A stretch of 53,529 bases of DNA from Bacteroidales bacterium (lineage in GTDB: Bacteria > Bacteroidota > Bacteroidia > Bacteroidales > ML635J-15), in contig JAGCDJ010000030.1 in NCBI GenBank assembly GCA_017651185.1, forward strand, positions 1 to 53,529, read 5' to 3'. This document shows, piece after piece, positions 1-7,603 of the stretch. Each line of letters starts with the position of its first letter. The stretch's first letter is position 1. Both the position numbers and the translations under genes were made by a program. Below the pieces are notes generated by a model that saw nothing but the letters and a program-made list of their open reading frames with translations, ran no database searches and had not been told where the DNA came from.

Positions 1-1122
1 AACATTAGCGAAAACACTACTTGGCCAGACCTTGGTCTCGAAGTTGACTACATCGTTGAAGGCTGGATTAACATTGAAGGCAACGCTCTGCTTACCATTG
101 AACCAGGTGTAACAATTATGTTCACAGGCGAAAATGGTGGTATGACAGTACACGAAAATGCAGGTTTGCGTATGGTTGGTACCGCCGATAAGCCTATCAA
201 GTTTGTTGGTCCGCTCAACAATCCTAACAATGGTTCCTGGAACAGAATCGTAATAGAATCGAAGCGCAACGACAACGTATGGGAATATGTACAGTTCCTC
301 CGTGGTGGAAGCAGCGATTATGTATGGGAGGGTGTTGTTGACATACAAGGTGCAAAGCTTGCAATGCGCAACTGCACAATCGACGGTTCACTCGGCTATG
401 GTATCGACCTTGAATATGAAGCACACTTCACTGCTTTCGAAGGCAACACAATAAAGAACTGCGCACAATATCCAATAGTCAGCGAAGACTGGGATGGTTT
501 GCTAGACCTTACTGCTGACAACACTTTCCTTAGCAACGGACATAACTTCATTGATGCAAGATGCCGCGACATTCATATGGAAGACCACACCACAGTAAAG
601 GCTATGCCTATCCCTTATTATCTTGAAAGTGGCTTATATTTCGATGGCGGTTATAAACTTACCATAGAACCTGGCACACAGATGTACTTCAAGAGCGGAC
701 AGAATGTTCAAATGGACGCAAATAGCACCTTGATTGCTGACGGTACAGCCGAAAAGCCTATTGTTTTCCGTGGCATGGAAGACGAGGACAGCTATTGGTA
801 TGGAATCAAGTATAGCAGCACCAAGCAAGCATCTGTTATGAACTACTGCTCTGTGCTCAACTGCGGTGAAGATACCGAAGGATTCCACGGCGGATGCATT
901 TGCATATACAACAATTCGCGTCTCACGCTTACCAACTGCACCATAGGCAAGAGCCTGCACTATGGAATTACATTGGATGATATAGAACTCATGGGTCGCA
1001 TCTCACACAGCAACAATACATTCACAAATTGCGCCGGTGGCAATGTATGGCTCGAAAGCGGTGGCGATTACAATGGCACCCACTACGATGCTGGTCAGAT
1101 ACTTGACGACTTGCCAGAATAA
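1..1122 (+). CDS. Right-handed parallel beta-helix surface protein (5' partial)
   Basis: The reading frame is open from base 1, so the gene begins upstream of the window; 373 residues are visible. The sequence shows repeated beta-helix rungs: short strands ending in N, such as LAMRNCTIDGSLGYGIDLE and LTLTNCTIGKSLHYGITLD, and paired LTIEPGT/LTIEPGV turns that recur about every 190 residues. This is the architecture of Bacteroidota surface proteins with pectate-lyase-like folds and no obvious catalytic residues. The C-terminus ends in DDLPE without a T9SS sorting domain, so surface display would have to come from an N-terminal lipoprotein signal that lies outside the window. A hairpin terminator follows. 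The substrate is unknown; a carbohydrate-binding or adhesive role is inference. Confidence 0.75.
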   Translation, partial: NISENTTWPDLGLEVDYIVEGWINIEGNALLTIEPGVTIMFTGENGGMTVHENAGLRMVGTADKPIKFVGPLNNPNNGSWNRIVIESKRNDNVWEYVQFLRGGSSDYVWEGVVDIQGAKLAMRNCTIDGSLGYGIDLEYEAHFTAFEGNTIKNCAQYPIVSEDWDGLLDLTADNTFLSNGHNFIDARCRDIHMEDHTTVKAMPIPYYLESGLYFDGGYKLTIEPGTQMYFKSGQNVQMDANSTLIADGTAEKPIVFRGMEDEDSYWYGIKYSSTKQASVMNYCSVLNCGEDTEGFHGGCICIYNNSRLTLTNCTIGKSLHYGITLDDIELMGRISHSNNTFTNCAGGNVWLESGGDYNGTHYDAGQILDDLPE

Positions 1123-1142
1123 ATGATATAATAACAAAAAAC

Positions 1143-1172
1143 AAAGGCAGCTCTATGGCTGCCTTTATTTTT
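1143..1172 (+). terminator. Rho-independent terminator
   Basis: A perfect 9-bp stem, AAAGGCAGC (1143-1151) with GCTGCCTTT (1158-1166), has a 6-nt loop and is followed by a T-rich run. It sits 20 bp after the beta-helix stop codon. The A-rich 5' flank means it could also stop the convergent leftward gene. Confidence 0.85.
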
Positions 1173-1210
1173 ACTATCCTTTTTGCATTATGCAGAATAG
1201 ATAGTGATTT

Positions 1211-3847
1211 TTACTTGATAATCTTCTGTATTCTTATCGGCTTTTCTATTATTGGAAGTGTTTTCTTTACTGGTGTCCATACATTGAAAGCACGAATCTG
1301 AAGTTGCTTGTCAAAATCCGATTGCGAAATGTTAGTCCTAACAAAGATTTTCACTGGCTGGTTGGGCAGAATGTCAAAATAGTTGTCGGAGAATGCATTG
1401 TCAACGCCAGTTATGCTTAGGTAGGCACCACGGACAAATGTTTTGCTGTTGAGCGTTACATAGTATCCGCCATCTGCCTTTTCGGATTTCCAGTCAACAT
1501 TGGCTTGCGGGAAATTCATTTCCTTCATTGTGCATAGGAAATAGTTGTTGTCGGTAATGTAACCGCCATGTTCCGGAACAAATTCTGCCCTGACGAATAT
1601 CTCGCTTTTTTTCTTGCCAGCGATAATTTCAGATGTCGGTTTGCTGAAATAAATCTGTGAGGCATTGGCTTTTACGGTTACATTTTGCGTTTCGCTGAAG
1701 ATTGTGTCGCCATTGAAGTCGAGTACGCTTACCGAAAGTTTTCCGTTGCAGTCGCTGAGGCTGTCGGAGACGATGTAAATGTTTAGTTTTCCATTTTTTT
1801 CGATTGGCGACACTATTATGTTGCGATATGCTTTCTTTGCAAAATAGTGCTGTGCTTTCCATCGTCCGTAGAAATCCCTGCTCGACCATGAAGCCACAGG
1901 CCAGCAGTCGTTGTGCTGCCAGAAAAGCGTTCCCATGCAGTAGGGCATGTCGCGGCGATGTGCTTCGATGGCAGTCTTGATTGCATATCCCTGAAGCAAC
2001 TGGCTTAGGTACAAGGTCTCCTCAAAGTCGGCAGGCTTTCGGTATTCGCTTTCCAGGTACCAAAGAATGCGGTTGTTGGCGTTGCTTCCGCCACGCTGGT
2101 GCGACATCATCACTTCGGAATGAATGTCGTGGTCTTCGGTGTTGGGTGCAAATTGCATTACGCTCTGCATATCGGGGAACGACTGGAAGCCGTATTCGGA
2201 GAAAAAGCGGCATCTCACATCGTTGAATGTAGCGATTTTACCCTCTGTCTGCCAAACGCCCCAGTAGTGCCCGTCTCCATTGGGATTCCAAAGCGTGTCG
2301 CCAGTTTCGGGCTTGCTGTACGGATTGCCGTTGAATGGCGACGACGGCACATAGAATCTATCGTCATATTTCTCAACCACATCGGGAAGCGTAACAAGGT
2401 AGCAGTCTGCATATTGCTTCATAATAAGTTCGGAAATCCCATTGCCCATCGCATCGTACCGAGCCTTGTAGCCCCAGCCGTACCATGCCGCCTGGCACTC
2501 GTTGTTGCCGCACCACAACGCAATGCACGGATGGTTGCGCAGGCGTATCACATTGTCGATGGCTTCCTGCCTTACGCTTTCAAGCAGTTCTCCTTCGGTG
2601 GGGTAGAGGCTACATGCGAACATAAAGTCCTGCCAAACAAGGATTCCGTACTTGTCGCAAAGATCGTAGAAGATGTCGTTTTCGTAAATTCCGCCACCCC
2701 ACACGCGAAGCATGTTCATGTTGGCATTCACGGCATCGAGAATTGTGCGCTCGTACATCGAATCGGTTACTGCGGTGAGGAAACTATGCTGCGGAATGTA
2801 GTTGGCGCCTTTCATAAATGCCTTTACACCATTGATTTGCACGGTGTATGATGTTCCGAACTCGTCCTTTTCGCGCAGAATTTTAATGTCGCGCAGACCA
2901 ATGTTTTCGCTGTCGCTTACAGTGGTTGAACCAAGCGAAATGCTTGTCGTGAAGTGATACAGATTAGGGTCTCCAAGTCCGTTGCACCACCAAAGTTTAG
3001 GATTGCGTATGCTAACAGGGATTTCGATTGTATTTTTGCCTTGCTTCAGTTGTGCTTTTGTTGTCCATTTCTGCTTAAGTTCGTCTGTTGTGACGGTTAC
3101 GTTGGCTGTACCCGATTTTGTCGCTTCCACTTCGGCAACGACTTTTAGCGATGCATTTGTGGAGGTTGTGTTTTCCTGTATGTATCTTACATTGTTTATT
3201 TTCAAGTCGTTCCAAGCAGAAAGGACAACAGGTCTCCAAATGCCGCTTGTTACAAGCCGAGGTCCCCAATCCCAGCCGTAGTGGTATCCGGCCTTTCGTG
3301 CGAAAACGCCGACCTGCTTGTCGAAAATTCCGCCGTTTGCCGACTGGTCGTTGTCGGAAGCATATTGGAAATCAAGTGCATCGAACTTTGGAATGTCAAC
3401 CTTGATGGGCGAATGCAGGTAAACGCGCAGTTCGTTGCCTTTGTTTTTGGCGATTCCCTTCACATTGACAGTCCAAGTGCGGAACATATTGTCGGCTTTC
3501 AGGATAAGGCTGTCGTTGAGATAGACATCGGCGTAGGTGTCGATTCCGTAGAATGTCAGTTCAATGTTCTGGCGACCAAGCATTTCGGGGCTGATGTCGA
3601 ATGTGGTTTTGTATTCCCAGTCCTCCTTGTCGACCCACTGCACACCGCGTTCGTTGAGGCGGAAAAACGGGTCTTCGATTATGTTGTTGGCGATGAGGTC
3701 GGTATGCACGACTCCTGGGACTGTTGCCTTGTGCCAGATATTGGTTCGCACTTGGCGGAATGTCCAGTTTGACGAAAGAGTGTCGGTTTGTGCCAATGCT
3801 GTAATGGCGATTGTTGCCAGTATTATTATGAAAATTAGTCGTTTCAT
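1211..3847 (-). CDS. Secreted beta-mannosidase, glycoside hydrolase family 2
   Basis: This 878-residue enzyme should hydrolyse terminal beta-1,4-mannosyl residues from mannan or N-glycan cores in the periplasm. An N-terminal signal peptide ends near ALAQ (residue 20). The GH2 sugar-binding jelly roll (about 25-190), immunoglobulin-like domain (about 195-300) and TIM barrel (from about 310) follow in order. Beta-mannosidase signatures are RVWGGGIYE and GILVWQDFMFACSLYP. The acid/base is E450 in CGNNE, and the nucleophile is E551 in FSEYGFQSFPD. The closest textbook relative is the MANBA-type beta-mannosidase rather than LacZ. No T9SS domain is present. The gene is alone, leftward, with a TATGTTTG -7 box 23 bp upstream. 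No SusCD or other polysaccharide-utilisation genes sit next to it within the window. Confidence 0.93.
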   Translation of the reverse strand: MKRLIFIIILATIAITALAQTDTLSSNWTFRQVRTNIWHKATVPGVVHTDLIANNIIEDPFFRLNERGVQWVDKEDWEYKTTFDISPEMLGRQNIELTFYGIDTYADVYLNDSLILKADNMFRTWTVNVKGIAKNKGNELRVYLHSPIKVDIPKFDALDFQYASDNDQSANGGIFDKQVGVFARKAGYHYGWDWGPRLVTSGIWRPVVLSAWNDLKINNVRYIQENTTSTNASLKVVAEVEATKSGTANVTVTTDELKQKWTTKAQLKQGKNTIEIPVSIRNPKLWWCNGLGDPNLYHFTTSISLGSTTVSDSENIGLRDIKILREKDEFGTSYTVQINGVKAFMKGANYIPQHSFLTAVTDSMYERTILDAVNANMNMLRVWGGGIYENDIFYDLCDKYGILVWQDFMFACSLYPTEGELLESVRQEAIDNVIRLRNHPCIALWCGNNECQAAWYGWGYKARYDAMGNGISELIMKQYADCYLVTLPDVVEKYDDRFYVPSSPFNGNPYSKPETGDTLWNPNGDGHYWGVWQTEGKIATFNDVRCRFFSEYGFQSFPDMQSVMQFAPNTEDHDIHSEVMMSHQRGGSNANNRILWYLESEYRKPADFEETLYLSQLLQGYAIKTAIEAHRRDMPYCMGTLFWQHNDCWPVASWSSRDFYGRWKAQHYFAKKAYRNIIVSPIEKNGKLNIYIVSDSLSDCNGKLSVSVLDFNGDTIFSETQNVTVKANASQIYFSKPTSEIIAGKKKSEIFVRAEFVPEHGGYITDNNYFLCTMKEMNFPQANVDWKSEKADGGYYVTLNSKTFVRGAYLSITGVDNAFSDNYFDILPNQPVKIFVRTNISQSDFDKQLQIRAFNVWTPVKKTLPIIEKPIRIQKIIK

Positions 3848-3869
3848 TGAAAAATGTTTTTCGGTGTTG

Positions 3870-3877
3870 CAAACATA
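3870..3877 (-). promoter_or_regulatory. -7 box TATGTTTG of the beta-mannosidase gene
   Basis: On the minus strand TATGTTTG matches the Bacteroidota -7 consensus TAnnTTTG and lies 23 bp upstream of the ATG. The -33 element is not clear. Confidence 0.5.
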
Positions 3878-3977
3878 GTGATTTTTTGCAAGATGGGGAA
3901 ATTGTTTGTGGGAGGATGGTAAATGGAGCAGATGGAATCCGCCAGAAGGAACGGAATATAGGTTGTGGATAAATATG

Positions 3978-4003
3978 TAGGGTAGGTTTCAAAACCGCCC
4001 CTA
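3978..4003. repeat. REP-like palindrome with 5' GTAG
   Basis: GTAGGGTAGGTTTCAAAACC continues into GCCCCTA. The core GGTTT-CA-AAACC is self-complementary, and the flank GGGT/GCCC pairs imperfectly. A GTAG tetranucleotide 5' of a hairpin is the usual signature of REP elements moved by RAYT transposases, and one RAYT gene is present at 17842. The element lies between the stop of the T9SS protein and the start of the beta-mannosidase. Confidence 0.45.
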
Positions 4004-4029
4004 AAATATTGTTCCACAAACATTACGTT

Positions 4030-5934
4030 TTATTCCTTGATGAATTTTCGTTGGCAAATAGATGCCATTTCTGTTCCGTAAATTCTCACAAAATAAACAC
4101 CGCTCGTCAAATCTTCCACATTGCAAACCGCATTGTCTGCATTTACCTCAATGCGCTTCACCACCTGTCCCATCACATTCACAATCTCGATTTCCGAAAT
4201 TGTTTCCGATGACGTGATGTTAAGCGTATTGCCAACTGGATTTGGATATACATCTATATCCTGCAAATCAATGGTTTCAGCAAACACAGGCACATTGACA
4301 ATATTCAGTCTTATTTGTTTTTCATAAAGATTGCTATACCTCGTCTTCAATGTCTCTCCGCCTACATAGCGCAATGTTGCATTTTCTCCAGAAATCTCAA
4401 CATTATGTGCAACTGTCGTCCACGAAGTCCCATTTGCTGTGCTTACCGTAAAATTACTTGCCACGCTGTCAATATGCTCGTAATCATCATCGCTTTCAGC
4501 GTGTAGGAATATTGGCGTGGCAGCACGAAGCGCAATACTGTCGTTCTCAAATCCCAACGGAATAGGGTAGCGACCTTCGGCATAACTCCAACCATCGCCA
4601 AGCATAGCGCGAAGTTCGGGTGTGTCGCCTACAAGTTGCGAGGTAAGGCGTCCATGTTCAATACTATCAATGGCATAATCATATCCGACACCATTGCTGA
4701 TTTCGAATAGAGTTTTATCTAAAGAACGGCACATCTGCTTGTCGTAGTAAATGTTGTCATAAACATACGATTCGTCTGGTGTAACAGCAGCAACCTTATT
4801 GAGCATACCACCTATAGTATTACCTACATTTAGACAATTTTCTATTGTGAAGTCTCTTTCTGCAACATGAAACATAGCGGGATTGACAAGTGAGTCCTCG
4901 TACCCCACCATATGTGTATCAAAACTACCTGCTGTTTTTCCAACATTAAGACAATTTCTTACAATTGACCCGTCAATTTCGCCAACAACAATAGCAGCAG
5001 TGCCGCATGCAGCACCGTTTGCCATATACAAATCTCCAACATTTATGCAATTCTGTACTACACCTCTGACTATCGAATCAACCACCATAACATGATTCTC
5101 ATAATCGTATGACTGGTACACCTCATGGTAACTTTGCAATACGATTCCTGCAACTTCGTATTGCATATACGGCATATTCCCTACATTCATGCAATACTCA
5201 ACAACACTCCAGTTTTCCATGACTATTCCTGATGACATTGATTCTTCTTTATTGGGCATATTGGCATAGTTCACGCAATGGGATACAACTCCTGGATAAT
5301 TATTGTTCATACAAATGCCCATGAAACTACCCATAGGAATTTCTGTATAATTACTGCAGCATTCAACCGTGCCTGAATTATCAGCAACAAATCCCTCGTA
5401 CCAATCTTCTGGTCTAAACGTCGAACAATCAAAATCGGAGACACACCCTGATATTCGACCTTTATTTGAAGTAAAAATTGATGTCATATTTTGGGATGAT
5501 AGGATTTTCCCAACAAAATTTATTGAGTCGACAATACCGTTTTCTCCAATATTCCACCAAAAATATGGCGGATTCCTATGATGTTCATTTTCGGTTGTTG
5601 CTCCAGAAACTGGCATTGACAATGTAAGCAAGTGTCCCCCACCGTGCATATAGCCATTAAAACTTTTGTATGAAGGCCATGCATCATCAATACCTAGGTA
5701 TCCAACAACGCGAGTAGTTATGGTATCTGTTATGTCGTCCATCAGTCGCAGATGTATTCCCGAAAAGTCACCATAAATAGACAAGGAGTCATTATATTCT
5801 GTAGCAAATTCGTTCCAATGCTCTATTGTATAAATTCTGTATGGGTCGGATTCAGTACCTGTGCCACCACCAAATTGGGCAAAAGAACAAATGTATGTAA
5901 AAATACATATTGCCGTCAATATCAAGTTTTTCAT
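4030..5934 (-). CDS. T9SS cargo protein with GLUG-like repeats
   Basis: I chose the internal ATG at 5934 (MKNLILTAICIF...) because it begins directly with a signal peptide ending at SFAQ; an upstream in-frame ATG at 5952 adds only six residues. The mature protein starts with FGGGTGTESDPYRIYTIEHWNE, the entry motif of GLUG-type repeat proteins. It continues with many short units carrying the pattern NCLNVGxT or HCVNYAN, where Asn-Cys ladders suggest a stacked beta-solenoid. The last ~80 residues are a type A T9SS sorting domain: IDVYPNPVGNTLNI, then EIVNVMGQVV, then LTSGVYFVRI and a basic end. It is therefore exported by T9SS and probably anchored to the cell surface. No catalytic motif was recognised; the role could be adhesin or binding protein. 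Confidence 0.82.
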   Translation of the reverse strand: MKNLILTAICIFTYICSFAQFGGGTGTESDPYRIYTIEHWNEFATEYNDSLSIYGDFSGIHLRLMDDITDTITTRVVGYLGIDDAWPSYKSFNGYMHGGGHLLTLSMPVSGATTENEHHRNPPYFWWNIGENGIVDSINFVGKILSSQNMTSIFTSNKGRISGCVSDFDCSTFRPEDWYEGFVADNSGTVECCSNYTEIPMGSFMGICMNNNYPGVVSHCVNYANMPNKEESMSSGIVMENWSVVEYCMNVGNMPYMQYEVAGIVLQSYHEVYQSYDYENHVMVVDSIVRGVVQNCINVGDLYMANGAACGTAAIVVGEIDGSIVRNCLNVGKTAGSFDTHMVGYEDSLVNPAMFHVAERDFTIENCLNVGNTIGGMLNKVAAVTPDESYVYDNIYYDKQMCRSLDKTLFEISNGVGYDYAIDSIEHGRLTSQLVGDTPELRAMLGDGWSYAEGRYPIPLGFENDSIALRAATPIFLHAESDDDYEHIDSVASNFTVSTANGTSWTTVAHNVEISGENATLRYVGGETLKTRYSNLYEKQIRLNIVNVPVFAETIDLQDIDVYPNPVGNTLNITSSETISEIEIVNVMGQVVKRIEVNADNAVCNVEDLTSGVYFVRIYGTEMASICQRKFIKE

Positions 5935-6045
5935 AGCCGTAAAAATTTCCACTAATTTATTAAAATTGCTTTCGTTTATAACGATGAAGCATCAATTCGG
6001 TTGTCTGATGTTTTAAAAAAAATCAACATTCATCCAACATTGTGA

Positions 6046-6053
6046 CAAATATA
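6046..6053 (-). promoter_or_regulatory. -7 box TATATTTG upstream of the T9SS cargo gene
   Basis: TATATTTG on the minus strand fits TAnnTTTG and would give a leader of about 105 nt before the ATG at 5934. No convincing -33 element is visible. Confidence 0.4.
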
Positions 6054-6142
6054 CATTTTTTTTGAATACGAAAATATTTTGTAGTGAGATTGTTTGGCTA
6101 CGCCGTTCAAGTTGTTTATGGTTGTTTGAAATGGTTTTGTTG

Positions 6143-6162
6143 AGACGCAAAATTTTGCGTCT
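6143..6162. repeat. 20-bp perfect palindrome, GAGACGCAA repeat family
   Basis: AGACGCAAAATTTTGCGTCT is a perfect palindrome set in TTGTTGAGACGCAA...GTCTGTACA. A related copy (TTGTTGAGACGCAAGTCCTT) lies at 44424-44445. It sits about 40 bp beyond the 3' end of the lytic transglycosylase gene, so it may double as a terminator. Nothing else is seen in 5954-6203 apart from the promoter box. Confidence 0.6.
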
Positions 6163-6203
6163 GTACAATTTGAAAAAAGCAATGCCCTAATCTTCCTGCA
6201 TTC

Positions 6204-7436
6204 CTATTCCAAAAATATCTTTATCTCGTCGCCGACATGGATTACGTGGTCTTCTGCCATATTGTTCCACTTCTTGATTTCCTCTATCGAGCAACTGTAT
6301 TTCATTGATATTCGGAACAGATTGTCGCCTGCAACCACCTTGTGGATTATTTCCTTGTCGCGCTTTATTGTTGCGGGCAGTTGCTCGGTGGCTATTATCG
6401 AGTCGTTTACCTGAGTGGGGACATTTGTCACTTCGCTTTGGTGCGCGATGAAAACATTTGTCTTGTCGAATGGCATTGTAAGAACGTGATATTCACCATC
6501 GTTTGGAATGTATGCAAGTATGTACTGCGGGTTCAGCGATTTCAAGGTTTCGTATTCGACACCAGTCGCCTGTGCCACATTTTTCAGGTGTATCGGACCT
6601 TTGACGTGCAGGGTGTCGGTTTTCATATATTCGATGTAGCCCTTGTTTGGGAAAAGGTTGTGCTCGGCGTGATATTGCATCAGGTATTCCATTGCGATGA
6701 ACGCTCCCACATAGTTTTTCATCTGCTCGGTGAAGAATGGCAATAGTTCCCAATGGTTTGTCTTTCCGCCGCTACGCTCGATGGCGTTCTTTACCGTTCC
6801 CTGTCCGCCGTTGTAAGCCACGAGTGCAAGTTGCCAGTCGCCAAAGGTTTCGTAGAGGAAACGCAGGTAGCGACAGGCGGCATCGGTCGATTTGCGCACA
6901 TCGCGGCGCTCGTCGATGTAGGTGGAGACCTTTAACCCCATGACATCGGCTGTTGGTTTCAGGAATTGCCATAGACCGACAGCACCCGATTTTGAAATTG
7001 CGTTCGGGTCGAGCGATGATTCCACTGCCGCAAGATATTTCAGTTCGAGCGGAAGCCCGTATTTTGCCATATATTCCTCGAAAATTGGGAAGTAGTATGC
7101 CGACAGTCCGATGACCTTCTGCATCTTGGGGCGGTTGCTAAGTCCGTATGCCTTTATGTATTTCAGGACCACATCGTTGTATTCCAATTTTATGCTTGTG
7201 AGTTCGTCAAGGTTGGCGATGCGCTTTTCGTAGACAATTTCGGGGTAGTTTGGTGCTTTCAACTGCTTGATACTGTCTGGGATAGAGGATGGCGAACGCC
7301 ACCAGACATTAACAGAGTCGCACATCCTGCTGATGGAAGAATTTATGCGGCTGATATATGTGGAGTCGGTCTGCGAAATTGCAGCGAATGAGATTGTCAG
7401 TGATAATATCGTAAAAAATATCCGTTTCATCTGCAT
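6204..7436 (-). CDS. mltD: MltD-like membrane-associated lytic transglycosylase with LysM
   Basis: This 410-residue protein should cleave the MurNAc-GlcNAc bond of peptidoglycan to form anhydromuropeptides. A signal peptide ends at AAISQ (about residue 22). The GH23/SLT catalytic domain (about 115-260) shows LPLELKYLAAVESSLDP with catalytic E139, then SGAVGLWQF and LVAYNGGQGTVKNAI, the three classic SLT motifs. One LysM domain, HKVVAGDNLFRISMKYSCS, lies at the C-terminus (about 363-410) and should bind glycan. E. coli MltD has the same order, with more LysM copies in some relatives. The ATG at 7430 (MKR) is an equally good start. The gene is divergent from the lipoprotein operon at 7604. Confidence 0.9.
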   Translation of the reverse strand: MQMKRIFFTILSLTISFAAISQTDSTYISRINSSISRMCDSVNVWWRSPSSIPDSIKQLKAPNYPEIVYEKRIANLDELTSIKLEYNDVVLKYIKAYGLSNRPKMQKVIGLSAYYFPIFEEYMAKYGLPLELKYLAAVESSLDPNAISKSGAVGLWQFLKPTADVMGLKVSTYIDERRDVRKSTDAACRYLRFLYETFGDWQLALVAYNGGQGTVKNAIERSGGKTNHWELLPFFTEQMKNYVGAFIAMEYLMQYHAEHNLFPNKGYIEYMKTDTLHVKGPIHLKNVAQATGVEYETLKSLNPQYILAYIPNDGEYHVLTMPFDKTNVFIAHQSEVTNVPTQVNDSIIATEQLPATIKRDKEIIHKVVAGDNLFRISMKYSCSIEEIKKWNNMAEDHVIHVGDEIKIFLE

Positions 7437-7544
7437 GATACAATTTTGCGAAATTCGGTATAATAATCAAATCATGTATATGGTTGCAGAACAAAGTATC
7501 AACAGATGGCTATTCATTATTTTTATCTAAAATGTTTTAACAAA

Positions 7545-7576
7545 TTGTTTAGTGTCACAAAAAAGTATTATCTTTG
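7545..7576 (+). promoter_or_regulatory. Promoter of the 7604-16965 operon
   Basis: A -33-like TTGTTT (7545-7550) is followed after 18 bp by TATCTTTG (7569-7576), a full match to the Bacteroidota -7 box. Transcription would start near 7582. This leaves only about 7 nt before the ATG at 7589 and so favours the ATGs at 7601 or 7604 as the real start of the first gene. Confidence 0.7.
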
Positions 7577-7603
7577 AAATTTGAATAAATGCAACTATTG
7601 ATG

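Noticed and set aside
2099..2851. 250-codon plus-strand frame inside the beta-mannosidase gene
   Set aside because: The opposite strand encodes clear GH2 motifs including both catalytic Glu; this frame has no recognisable domain.
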